Program-made: the position numbers and the translations under genes
In this document: positions 1-7,500 of the stretch, in pieces
How positions within the stretch are numbered: position 1 is the first letter of the stretch
How the letters are laid out: each line of letters begins with the position of its first letter
Assembly (NCBI GenBank): GCA_020217065.1
Contig: JAIWOB010000135.1
Location: forward strand, 1-10,000
Length of the DNA stretch: 10,000 bases
Direction: 5' to 3'
DNA from: Chloroflexota bacterium
Lineage (GTDB): Bacteria > Chloroflexota > Anaerolineae > Anaerolineales > Villigracilaceae
Notes under the pieces: generated by a model
What the model saw: only the letters and a program-made list of their open reading frames with translations
Told to the model about the DNA's origin: nothing
Database searches by the model: none

Positions 1-561
1 CGCGTCATCGGAGGGCGGGAGGAGAACCGCGTCAATTACGTGGATGACGCCGTTGGAAGTCTCGATGTCGGCGATGACGACTTTGGCTTCGTTGATGTAA
101 ACGTTACCCATGTCAGCCTTGACGGCAATGTCTTTGCCAAGAACGGTTGGAGCGCTGGTCAGATTGGAGGCATCCGCAGCCATGACCTTGCCGGAAACCA
201 CATGGTAGAGCAGGATGTCGGTCAACTGCTGTTTGTTCTCAGGCTTGAGCAGTTCATCAAGCGCGCCAGCGGGGAGGGCGGCAAAGGCGTCGTCGGTGGG
301 AGCAAATACGGTGAATGGACCTTCGCCCTTGAGCGTGTCAACCAATTCAGCGGCTTGCACTGCGGCGACGAGGGTGGTAAAGCGGCCATCGGCAATAGCG
401 GTATCTACAATGTCCATCGGTTCAGGCTCAGGGGTGGCGGCGGGTTCGGGCATTGCAGTCGGCGCAGGAGGCTCAGGGGTGGGCGTGGCTGCGGGAGCGC
501 AGGCTGCCATTACGAGGGAGGCAACTACCAGTAACATTGCGAACATCGAAAAGCGTTTCAT
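1..561 (-). CDS. Fasciclin (FAS1) domain lipoprotein, 3' end off window
   Basis: Secreted, probably lipid-anchored protein with one FAS1 (fasciclin/beta-Ig-H3) domain, a fold linked to cell-surface adhesion; its exact role here is unknown. The reading frame gives 187 residues and is still open at position 1. Residues 1-20 are a lipoprotein signal peptide (basic MKR, hydrophobic core) ending in a lipobox-like VMAAC with Cys21. Residues 22-48 are a Pro/Thr/Ala/Glu-rich linker. The FAS1 domain spans about 50-184, with the H1-like segment [15 protein letters not shown] (83-97), the YH motif in [10 protein letters not shown] (118-127), and the H2-like end [12 protein letters not shown] (172-183). 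Because H2 is complete, only a few residues are probably missing. The ATG at 561 is chosen because GGAG lies 5 nt upstream and the signal peptide starts there. It has its own promoter and lies behind the nuo terminator, so it is probably a separate unit. Family assignment is firm; function is not. Confidence 0.93.
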   Translation of the reverse strand, partial: MKRFSMFAMLLVVASLVMAACAPAATPTPEPPAPTAMPEPAATPEPEPMDIVDTAIADGRFTTLVAAVQAAELVDTLKGEGPFTVFAPTDDAFAALPAGALDELLKPENKQQLTDILLYHVVSGKVMAADASNLTSAPTVLGKDIAVKADMGNVYINEAKVVIADIETSNGVIHVIDAVLLPPSDDA

Positions 562-565
562 TTTT

Positions 566-570
566 TCTCC
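566..570 (-). promoter_or_regulatory. Shine-Dalgarno of the FAS1 lipoprotein gene
   Basis: On the minus strand GGAGA stands just before an A-run that leads into the ATG at 561; the GGAG core is 5 nt from the start codon. It supports the start that gives an intact lipoprotein signal peptide. Confidence 0.7.
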
Positions 571-596
571 ATTTCTAAGTCTAAAGTTATCTATTA

Positions 597-615
597 TTTG
601 CACAGATTTTGCAAA
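597..615. promoter_or_regulatory. TTTGCA-N7-TGCAAA inverted repeat near the FAS1 transcription start
   Basis: A perfect 6+6 bp inverted repeat with a 7-bp centre lies between the predicted -10 box (628-633) and the FAS1 start codon, within about 5-25 bp downstream of the expected transcription start. The position and dyad symmetry fit a repressor operator or a small 5' UTR hairpin. The arms are short and AT-rich, so chance occurrence is possible. Confidence 0.3.
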
Positions 616-627
616 GATATTGTCGTT

Positions 628-655
628 ATTTTATCCGCTTTGTCCGCATTGTCAA
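628..655 (-). promoter_or_regulatory. Sigma-70-type promoter for the FAS1 lipoprotein gene
   Basis: The minus strand carries a perfect -35 box TTGACA (655-650), a 16-bp spacer, and a -10 box TAAAAT (633-628, one mismatch to TATAAT). Transcription would start near 621-622 and give a leader of about 60 nt before the ATG at 561. The promoter lies downstream of the nuo terminator, so the gene is probably expressed independently of the nuo operon. Confidence 0.65.
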
Positions 656-714
656 CACCCTGGACGGCGCTCTCATCAAACGCTTAGATTCTGCGCTTCC
701 CCACTGTCGCAGAC

Positions 715-749
715 AAAACAAAAACGGGACGGCGAATCTGCCGTCCCGT
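715..749 (-). terminator. Rho-independent terminator of the nuo operon
   Basis: A 10-bp perfect stem (CGGGACGGC at 725-733 pairs with GCCGTCCCG at 740-748, plus the 724/749 A-T pair) closes a 6-nt loop at 734-739. On the minus strand it is followed by TTTTTGTTTTG (724-714). It starts about 21 nt after the nuoN stop codon and so ends the nuo transcript. There is no T-run on the plus-strand side, so it acts in the minus direction only. Confidence 0.92.
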
Positions 750-770
750 AACAAAACTCGTCTGGTATCT

Positions 771-2207
771 TTAGAACAATTTCAAAACCGCGCTCCCTGC
801 CAGCAGAAACAGCCACTGCGGGACAACGCTCAGCGCGACGGTGGCAACTGCGGTAACGGCGGCGGTAATGTCCAGCCAAGGCTCACGCTCGACGGTTGGG
901 TCGCCTTCGCGCATATACATATTGACCACGACACGCAGATAGTAATATGCCGAGACGAGGGAAGTCAGCGCGCCGATAATTGCCAGCCCTGTAAATCCTC
1001 CCTCGACGGCGGCGCGGAAGAGGTAGAACTTGCCGGCCAATCCCAAAGTGGGCGGGAAGCCAATCAGCGAGAGCATAAAGACAGCCATCGCCGCGGCAAG
1101 GGCGGGATACTTTTTGGCGAGTCCCATGTAGTCGGAAATTTCAAGTCCCTTCCCTTCGGATTTTTCGAGGGCGATGACCACGCTCCACGCGCCGAAGTTG
1201 GCGAGGACGTAGGCAAAGAGATAGAACAAACCAGCGGCGACGGAAGTCGCAACGACATCTTTGTTCCCAAAGGGGACGAACGCCATCAGGATATATCCCG
1301 CGTGGGCAATGCTCGAATACGCCAACATGCGTTTGATGTCCGTCTGCGAAATGGCGGTGAAGTTGCCGACAATCATCGTCAACGCGGAAAGCGCCCAGAG
1401 GACAGCGGTCAAGTCAGCGGAGAGGTTGGGGAAGGCAAGGGCGAAGACCCGCAGCAAGGCGGCAAATCCCGCAATCTTCGCGCCAGAGGACATGAACGCG
1501 GTCACAGCGGACGGGGAGCCTTGATACACGTCTGGCGTCCACATGTGGAAGGGAACGGCGGCAATTTTGAAGCCAAAGCCGATGAGGAGCAGCGCCGCCC
1601 CGATGGTTAGAATCAGGCTTGGGGTCGATGCTACAATTCCGCTCAGGGAGGTGGTCCCCGTCGCGCCGAAGACCAGCGCAATCCCGTAGACGATGAATCC
1701 AGTCGAGAACGAGCCGAGCAGGAAGTATTTCAAGCCCGCTTCTTCCGATTGCAAATTGGGACGGGCAAAGGCGGCGAGGACGTAGAGCGGAATGGAGAGC
1801 AGTTCGAGCGCGAGGAAGACGATGATGAGGTCGGAGGCTTGGGTCATCAACAACATGCCCGTGACGCTGAACAACATCAGCGAGTAATATTCGCCGCGTT
1901 CGATTCCCATGCGTTTGAGGTAGCCGCAGGCGAGGGCAATGCCGAGCAGCCCGCTGACGAGGATGAGGGCGCTGGTGAAGATGGCAAAGCCGTCGAGCGT
2001 GACCATGCCGTTGAAGCCCGTCGCTTCGCGCCCGATTTGGGTGACGGTGAATCCCAAAGTCAGCGCCAGCCCCAACGCGGCGAGGAATGCCGTGATTCCC
2101 TTACGCTCCTTCGGAACGAAGAGGTCAACCAGCAAAAGCGCGCACGCCCAGGCGATGAGGATGGTCGGCGGGAGGATGATGGAGAAGTCTGTAAAATCAA
2201 GTTGCAT
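771..2207 (-). CDS. nuoN: NADH-quinone oxidoreductase subunit N
   Basis: Antiporter-like (Mrp-type) membrane subunit of complex I and one of the three proton-pumping modules of the membrane arm. The 478 residues are almost wholly hydrophobic, consistent with about 14 transmembrane helices. Conserved proton-path residues are visible: Glu135 in LALELLSIPLYVL, Lys214 in GFGFKIAAVPFHMWTPDVY (208-226), Lys244 in SGAKIAGFAALLRV, and Lys393 in LGLAGKFYLF. These correspond to E133, K217, K247 and K395 of E. coli NuoN. Length fits the family (about 480). It is the last gene of the operon and is followed by a terminator. The start at 2207 matches the family N-terminus but has no good Shine-Dalgarno: a 56-bp heptamer repeat element ends only 11 nt upstream. 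Translation may depend on coupling to nuoM, whose stop lies 46 bp away. Confidence 0.97.
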   Translation of the reverse strand: MQLDFTDFSIILPPTILIAWACALLLVDLFVPKERKGITAFLAALGLALTLGFTVTQIGREATGFNGMVTLDGFAIFTSALILVSGLLGIALACGYLKRMGIERGEYYSLMLFSVTGMLLMTQASDLIIVFLALELLSIPLYVLAAFARPNLQSEEAGLKYFLLGSFSTGFIVYGIALVFGATGTTSLSGIVASTPSLILTIGAALLLIGFGFKIAAVPFHMWTPDVYQGSPSAVTAFMSSGAKIAGFAALLRVFALAFPNLSADLTAVLWALSALTMIVGNFTAISQTDIKRMLAYSSIAHAGYILMAFVPFGNKDVVATSVAAGLFYLFAYVLANFGAWSVVIALEKSEGKGLEISDYMGLAKKYPALAAAMAVFMLSLIGFPPTLGLAGKFYLFRAAVEGGFTGLAIIGALTSLVSAYYYLRVVVNMYMREGDPTVEREPWLDITAAVTAVATVALSVVPQWLFLLAGSAVLKLF

Positions 2208-2218
2208 AATAGTATCTT

Positions 2219-2274
2219 TTGGCGATTGGCGATTGGTAATTGGTAATTAATTACTAATAACCAATTACCAATTT
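2219..2274. repeat. 56-bp heptamer-periodic palindromic element, nuoM/nuoN junction
   Basis: The element reads as eight consecutive 7-bp units on the plus strand: TTGGCGA twice, TTGGTAA twice, TTAATTA, CTAATAA, CCAATTA, CCAATTT. The second half mirrors the first, giving a perfect 13-bp inverted repeat (2232-2244 with 2260-2272) around a 15-bp centre. It fills the 46-bp gap between nuoM and nuoN and extends into nuoM, supplying the nuoM stop codon (2254-2256) and the codons of the C-terminal VIGY. A second element of the same length and architecture lies at 6931-6986. In the nuo transcript it would fold into a hairpin just before nuoN. Confidence 0.8.
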
Positions 2275-3741
2275 TTCAACCGCAGGCGCAATCAAGTTGA
2301 TGAACGGCGCGGGATAGAGACCAATCCAGAACATGAGGACCAACAGCGGGGCGACGGTGAGAATCTCGCGCCAGTTGAGGTCTTTGAGCTCGTGTTCTTT
2401 GGCGACTTCGCCAGCGGGTCCGAGGAACATCTTTTGGAACATGTAGAGAATGTACACCGCCGCGAGGATGACGCCGACGGCGGAGACGCCCGCATACCAC
2501 GGACTGCCGATTGCCTTCGAGCCGAACGCGCCAAGCAAAATGGTGAACTCGCCGACGAAGCCGTTGAGTCCAGGCAAACCCATCGAGGAGAGCGCGGAGA
2601 TGAGCATAATTGAGCCGAAGACGGGCATGAGCTTCCACAGTCCGCCGTAGACTTTAATTTCGCGGGTATGAGTCTGTTCGTAGACCATGCCGACGAGGAG
2701 GAACAACGCGCCCGTGCTGACTCCGTGGTTGACCATTTGCAGAATCGCGCCCGTCACGCCCTGGGCGTTAAGCGCGAACAAGCCGAGCATCACAAATCCC
2801 AAGTGGCTGACGGAGGAATACGCCACCAGTTTTTTCACGTCCGCCTGGGCGTAGGAGACCGCCGCGCCGTAGATGATTCCGATGGTCGCCAACAGCGCAA
2901 TCCACGGGGCGGCTTGAACCGTCGCTTCGGGGAAGAGCGGGAGGTTGAAGCGCAGGAAACCATAGGTTCCCATCTTCAGCAGGACGCCCGCAAGGATGAC
3001 CGAACCCGCTGTCGGCGCTTCGACGTGGGCGTCAGGCAGCCACGAGTGGAGCGGGAACATCGGGACTTTAATCGCAAAGGCGGCGGCAAAGGCGATGAAG
3101 AGCCACATCTGAATATTGGCGGGAATACCGCCTTGGGCTATCAGTTGCGGAACGGAGAAGGTCTTACCTTCAATCCCAAGCCAGAGGATGGCGAGCAGCA
3201 TCAAAATGGAACCAGCCATCGTGTAGAGGAAAAACTTGACGGCGGCGTAAATGCGGCGCGGTCCGCCCCACAAGCCGATGAGAAAGTACATCGGCACAAG
3301 GGTGAATTCCCAGAAGATGTAGAACAGGAACAAATCCTGCGCGAGGAAGACGCCCATCATGCCGACTTCCAGGAGGAGGAAGAAAACCATGAAATCTTTT
3401 ACGCGGTCTTCGACGGCTGTCCACGTGGAGAGGATGGAGATGGGCGTGAGCAGACCCGTCAGCAGGACGAGGAGAATGCTCAAGCCGTCCACCGCGAGAT
3501 AGTATTGGATGTCCCAGCCCGCGACTTGAATCCAACTATATGGTTTCCCCAACTGGAGGTTGGGATTCGTTGAATCGAACATCGTCAGCGCCCAGAGCGA
3601 GAGTCCAAACGTGAGCAGGGTCGTGACCAACGCAACCCAGCGGATGGCGTTCTTCCACTCCGATTTCAGGAAGAGAATCGCCAGCGCTCCCACGAGCGGG
3701 AAGAAGGTCAGGAGAGTAAGAGGTTGCAAAAGAAATTCCAT
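2254..3741 (-). CDS. nuoM: NADH-quinone oxidoreductase subunit M
   Basis: Antiporter-like membrane subunit of complex I, the middle proton-pumping module between NuoL and NuoN. The 495 residues contain about 14 predicted transmembrane segments. Family landmarks: Glu145 in FWEFTLVPMYFLIGLWGG, Lys225 in AIKVPMFPLHSWLPDAHVEA, Lys256 in GVLLKMGTYGFLRF, and Glu398 in GLNGFVGEFTILLG. They correspond to E144, K234, K265 and E407 of E. coli NuoM. Length is normal for the family (about 500). The ATG at 3741 is preceded by GAGGACGGAAC on the minus strand, a good Shine-Dalgarno at normal spacing. Spacing to nuoL is 98 bp, filled by an inverted repeat; spacing to nuoN is 46 bp, filled by another. The last four residues (VIGY) and the stop codon are encoded inside the downstream repeat element, so the original C-terminus may have been altered by that element. 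Confidence 0.97.
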   Translation of the reverse strand: MEFLLQPLTLLTFFPLVGALAILFLKSEWKNAIRWVALVTTLLTFGLSLWALTMFDSTNPNLQLGKPYSWIQVAGWDIQYYLAVDGLSILLVLLTGLLTPISILSTWTAVEDRVKDFMVFFLLLEVGMMGVFLAQDLFLFYIFWEFTLVPMYFLIGLWGGPRRIYAAVKFFLYTMAGSILMLLAILWLGIEGKTFSVPQLIAQGGIPANIQMWLFIAFAAAFAIKVPMFPLHSWLPDAHVEAPTAGSVILAGVLLKMGTYGFLRFNLPLFPEATVQAAPWIALLATIGIIYGAAVSYAQADVKKLVAYSSVSHLGFVMLGLFALNAQGVTGAILQMVNHGVSTGALFLLVGMVYEQTHTREIKVYGGLWKLMPVFGSIMLISALSSMGLPGLNGFVGEFTILLGAFGSKAIGSPWYAGVSAVGVILAAVYILYMFQKMFLGPAGEVAKEHELKDLNWREILTVAPLLVLMFWIGLYPAPFINLIAPAVEKLVIGY

Positions 3742-3749
3742 GTTCCGTC

Positions 3750-3761
3750 CTCGAATTCGAG
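3750..3761. repeat. 12-bp perfect palindrome upstream of nuoM
   Basis: CTCGAATTCGAG is perfectly self-complementary with no loop and ends about 8 nt before the nuoM ATG; its minus-strand end contributes the GAG of the ribosome-binding site. It could be a protein-binding site or the edge of the neighbouring repeat, or chance. Confidence 0.4.
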
Positions 3762-3764
3762 ATA

Positions 3765-3834
3765 AGACCTGACAGGTTTGATGAAATCAAAGTTAAGCTG
3801 GCAGATTAAGGCTCTGTGGAAACCTGTCAGGTCT
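3765..3834. repeat. Inverted repeat AGACCTGACAGGTTT, nuoL/nuoM junction
   Basis: A perfect 15-bp inverted repeat (3765-3779 with 3820-3834) encloses a 40-bp spacer. The core of each arm, ACCTG-N-CAGGT, is itself a near-perfect palindrome. It occupies most of the 98-bp gap between the nuoL stop and the nuoM start. The nuo transcript would form a hairpin here. There is no U-run on the minus-strand exit side, so a terminator is unlikely; it looks like a dispersed intergenic repeat or miniature element. Confidence 0.75.
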
Positions 3835-3839
3835 ATGTC

Positions 3840-5960
<2,121 letters not shown>

Positions 5961-5965
5961 AAGCG

Positions 5966-5969
5966 CTCC
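5966..5969 (-). promoter_or_regulatory. Shine-Dalgarno that decides the nuoL start
   Basis: GGAG on the minus strand stands 5 nt before the ATG at 5960. The alternative in-frame ATG at 6020 lies inside a palindromic repeat. This site therefore supports the shorter, family-like N-terminus. Confidence 0.65.
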
Positions 5970-5976
5970 GAGTAGT

Positions 5977-6069
5977 ATGTCATTGCGAGGGCGGCGCTTT
6001 TCTGCCCGAAGCAATCTCAAACTTCATGGAGATTGCTTCGTTGGGCTAACGCCCTCCTCGCAATGACAT
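5977..6069. repeat. Nested palindromic repeat (ATGTCATTGCGAG type), nuoK/nuoL junction
   Basis: Two nested inverted repeats are visible. The outer arms ATGTCATTGCGAG (5977-5989) and CTCGCAATGACAT (6057-6069) match perfectly over 13 bp. The inner arms CGAAGCAATCTC (6007-6018) and GAGATTGCTTCG (6029-6040) match over 12 bp, extended by GCCC (6004-6007) with GGGC (6043-6046) across a 2-nt bulge. The whole 93-bp unit fills almost all of the 114-bp gap between nuoK and nuoL. Its ends, ATTGCGAG and GCAATCTC, resemble a class of dispersed intergenic palindromes I know from many bacterial genomes; that link is from memory and not from a search. Confidence 0.8.
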
Positions 6070-6074
6070 GGCTT

Positions 6075-6395
6075 TTATCCCTTCAAAGTATTCATCTCAT
6101 CAATATTGATATTCTTCTTCGTCTTGAAAATCTCGACGATTAGCGCCAGCCCCACAGCCACTTCGGCGGCGGCGACGGCGATGACGAAGAAGACGAAAAT
6201 CTGCCCATTAAAAAACGCTTCGCCTTTGGCAATCTCCCACGAGCGCCCAAAAGCGACGAAGGCGAGGTTTGCCGCGTTGAGCATCAGCTCGATGGACATG
6301 AAGATAATCAACGGGTTGCGGCGGATAAGCACGCCCAACGCGCCGATGGCGAACAGGATGGCGGAGAGGATGACGTAATAATTCACCGAAATCAT
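6075..6395 (-). CDS. nuoK: NADH-quinone oxidoreductase subunit K
   Basis: Small membrane subunit of complex I (MrpC-like) that carries part of the central proton/charge relay between the quinone module and the antiporter-like subunits. The 106 residues form three transmembrane helices (about 5-25, 29-50, 63-90). The two conserved membrane glutamates are present: Glu36 in [12 protein letters not shown] and Glu78 in [13 protein letters not shown], matching E36 and E72 of E. coli NuoK. Length is normal (about 100). The start codon overlaps the nuoJ stop in an ATGA arrangement (4-bp overlap), and GGGAG lies about 7 nt upstream, so nuoJ and nuoK are translationally coupled. A 114-bp gap with a nested palindrome separates it from nuoL. 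Confidence 0.97.
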   Translation of the reverse strand: MISVNYYVILSAILFAIGALGVLIRRNPLIIFMSIELMLNAANLAFVAFGRSWEIAKGEAFFNGQIFVFFVIAVAAAEVAVGLALIVEIFKTKKNINIDEMNTLKG

Positions 6396-6919
6396 GATTT
6401 GCTCCCTGCCCTTTCTTTCTTTGCCAGCACAATCGCGCCGACCATCGCCGCCAACAGTAAAATGGACGTAACCTCAAACGGCAGCAGGAACTTGTCAAAG
6501 AGAGTCATCGCCATCTCGCGCAGGGATTCCATTGAATTGGTCGCGGCGTCTGGCGCGGCGATGACCGTGTCCGGTTTGGCGCGGGTTAAGATGAGATAGA
6601 CCGATTCCACTGTCAGCGTGATTGCCAGCAGAAAAGCCAGCGGTCTCTGCCACGGGAGGGCGTTGGGAGCGGTCATCCGCTCCGCGCCGAGCAGCATGAT
6701 GACGAAGAGGAACAAGACCATAATCGCGCCCGCGTATACGGTGATTTGCGACATGGCGATGAACGGCGCGCCGAGCGTCAGGTAGAAGACCGCCACGGTC
6801 ACGAAGTTCAGCACGAGGAACAACGCCGAGTAGATGGCGTTGCGGCTGAACAACATTCCCAACGCGCTGGCGATGGCGACAAGGGAGAGGACGAGGAAGA
6901 CAAGGAGTTCAGAGGTCAT
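6392..6919 (-). CDS. nuoJ: NADH-quinone oxidoreductase subunit J
   Basis: Membrane subunit of complex I (ND6 homologue) whose third helix takes part in coupling quinone reduction to proton transfer. With the start at 6919 ([13 protein letters not shown]) it has 175 residues and about five transmembrane segments. The conserved [20 protein letters not shown] (61-80) and the C-terminal [20 protein letters not shown] (147-166) are clear. An in-frame ATG at 6931 would add MNLP and is possible. Neither start has a clear Shine-Dalgarno; 6919 is preferred because the residues after it match the usual NuoJ N-terminus and because 6931 lies at the edge of a repeat element. The frame continues open to 7186, but that extension reads through the repeat and out-of-frame over the nuoI 3' end. 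It overlaps nuoK by 4 bp. Confidence 0.95.
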   Translation of the reverse strand: MTSELLVFLVLSLVAIASALGMLFSRNAIYSALFLVLNFVTVAVFYLTLGAPFIAMSQITVYAGAIMVLFLFVIMLLGAERMTAPNALPWQRPLAFLLAITLTVESVYLILTRAKPDTVIAAPDAATNSMESLREMAMTLFDKFLLPFEVTSILLLAAMVGAIVLAKKERAGSKS

Positions 6920-6930
6920 GGGCAAGTTCA

Positions 6931-6986
6931 TTTCCGATTTACGATTGACGATTTTGGATTGACGGCAATCGCAAATCGTCAATCGG
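6931..6986. repeat. 56-bp heptamer-periodic palindromic element, nuoI/nuoJ junction
   Basis: Eight consecutive 7-bp units on the plus strand: TTTCCGA, TTTACGA, TTGACGA, TTTTGGA, TTGACGG, CAATCGC, AAATCGT, CAATCGG. The left units are of the TTNNCGA type and the right units are their reverse-complement type. A perfect 13-bp inverted repeat (6942-6954 with 6973-6985) encloses a second 5-bp stem (6957-6961 with 6966-6970). The element fills the nuoI/nuoJ gap and covers the nuoI stop (6979-6981) and its last codons. Length, period and mirror layout match the element at 2219-2274. Confidence 0.8.
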
Positions 6987-7500
6987 TTGGGTTTTGCATT
7001 TCCGGCACGGAACGCGTGTAAACGCCAGGCTCCACCTTGCGCGGCGTGGATAAGTCCGGGGAAGGAGCAGGCTCTAAAAGTTTTTCCTTGGTGTAAATCG
7101 AATCGCGGCGGTCGGTGTAAGCGAGTTCGTAGTCGCTGCCGAGGGTGATGGCTTCGGTGGGACAGGCGTCCTCGCAGAAGCCGCAATAGATACAGCGCAT
7201 CATGTTAATTTCGTAGGTCGAGGCGTAGCGCTGACCGGGCGAAAAGCGCTTCTCGTCGGTGTTCTCGGCAGATTCGACGAAGATGGCGTCCGAGGGACAG
7301 GCGGCGGCGCAGAGCGAACAGCCGATACATTTTTCGAGTCCGTTCTCGTAGCGGTGCAGGATATGACGCCCGCGAAAGCGCGGACGGACTTCGCGTTTTT
7401 CTTCGGGATATTGAATGGTGACAGTCGGCTCGAACAGGAAGGAACGCAGCGTTTCGGCAAGTCCGCGCCCAAGTTCGATGACGGGGTCAAATACGCCCAT
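6979..7500 (-). CDS. nuoI: NADH-quinone oxidoreductase subunit I (2x[4Fe-4S])
   Basis: Peripheral-arm iron-sulfur subunit (TYKY homologue) that carries clusters N6a and N6b and passes electrons from NuoG to N2 near the quinone site. The 173 residues include two 4Fe-4S motifs: Cys58, 61, 64 and 68 in CIGCSLCAAACP, and Cys103, 106, 109 and 113 in CIYCGFCEDACP. The N-terminal segment with RPRFRGRHILHR (39-50) is typical. The C-terminal tail (about 141-173) is Pro/Glu-rich and variable. The ATG at 7500 has a strong GAGGAG about 9 nt upstream and lies 14 bp inside the end of nuoH, so translation is coupled. The last residues and stop codon lie inside the repeat element at 6931-6986. Confidence 0.97.
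   Translation of the reverse strand: MGVFDPVIELGRGLAETLRSFLFEPTVTIQYPEEKREVRPRFRGRHILHRYENGLEKCIGCSLCAAACPSDAIFVESAENTDEKRFSPGQRYASTYEINMMRCIYCGFCEDACPTEAITLGSDYELAYTDRRDSIYTKEKLLEPAPSPDLSTPRKVEPGVYTRSVPEMQNPTD

Larger units (their letters stand above)
562..770. other. Intergenic region between nuoN and the FAS1 gene
   Basis: This 209-bp stretch has no coding gene. From right to left it holds 21 bp after the nuoN stop, the terminator hairpin with its T-tract (about 749-715), about 60 bp with nothing recognised, the sigma-70-type promoter (655-628), a small inverted repeat (597-615), and the ribosome-binding site of the lipoprotein gene. It is more AT-rich than the flanking genes, particularly between 562 and 635. 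Confidence 0.8.

Noticed and set aside
2219..2274. Heptamer repeat as a CRISPR array
   Set aside because: Units are 7 bp with no spacers, and the second half mirrors the first; no cas genes are present.
3765..3834. Inverted repeat between nuoL and nuoM as an intrinsic terminator
   Set aside because: There is no U-run after the hairpin on the minus strand, the loop is 40 nt long, and the operon clearly continues into nuoM and nuoN.
5961..6020. Upstream ATG at 6020 as the nuoL start
   Set aside because: The 20 extra residues are basic, match no NuoL N-terminus and are read from the palindromic repeat; the ATG at 5960 has a good Shine-Dalgarno and a family-like sequence.
6932..7186. N-terminal extension of nuoJ reaching to 7186
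   Set aside because: It runs out of frame over the nuoI 3' end and through the heptamer element; the NuoJ family begins at the hydrophobic MTSELLVF segment.
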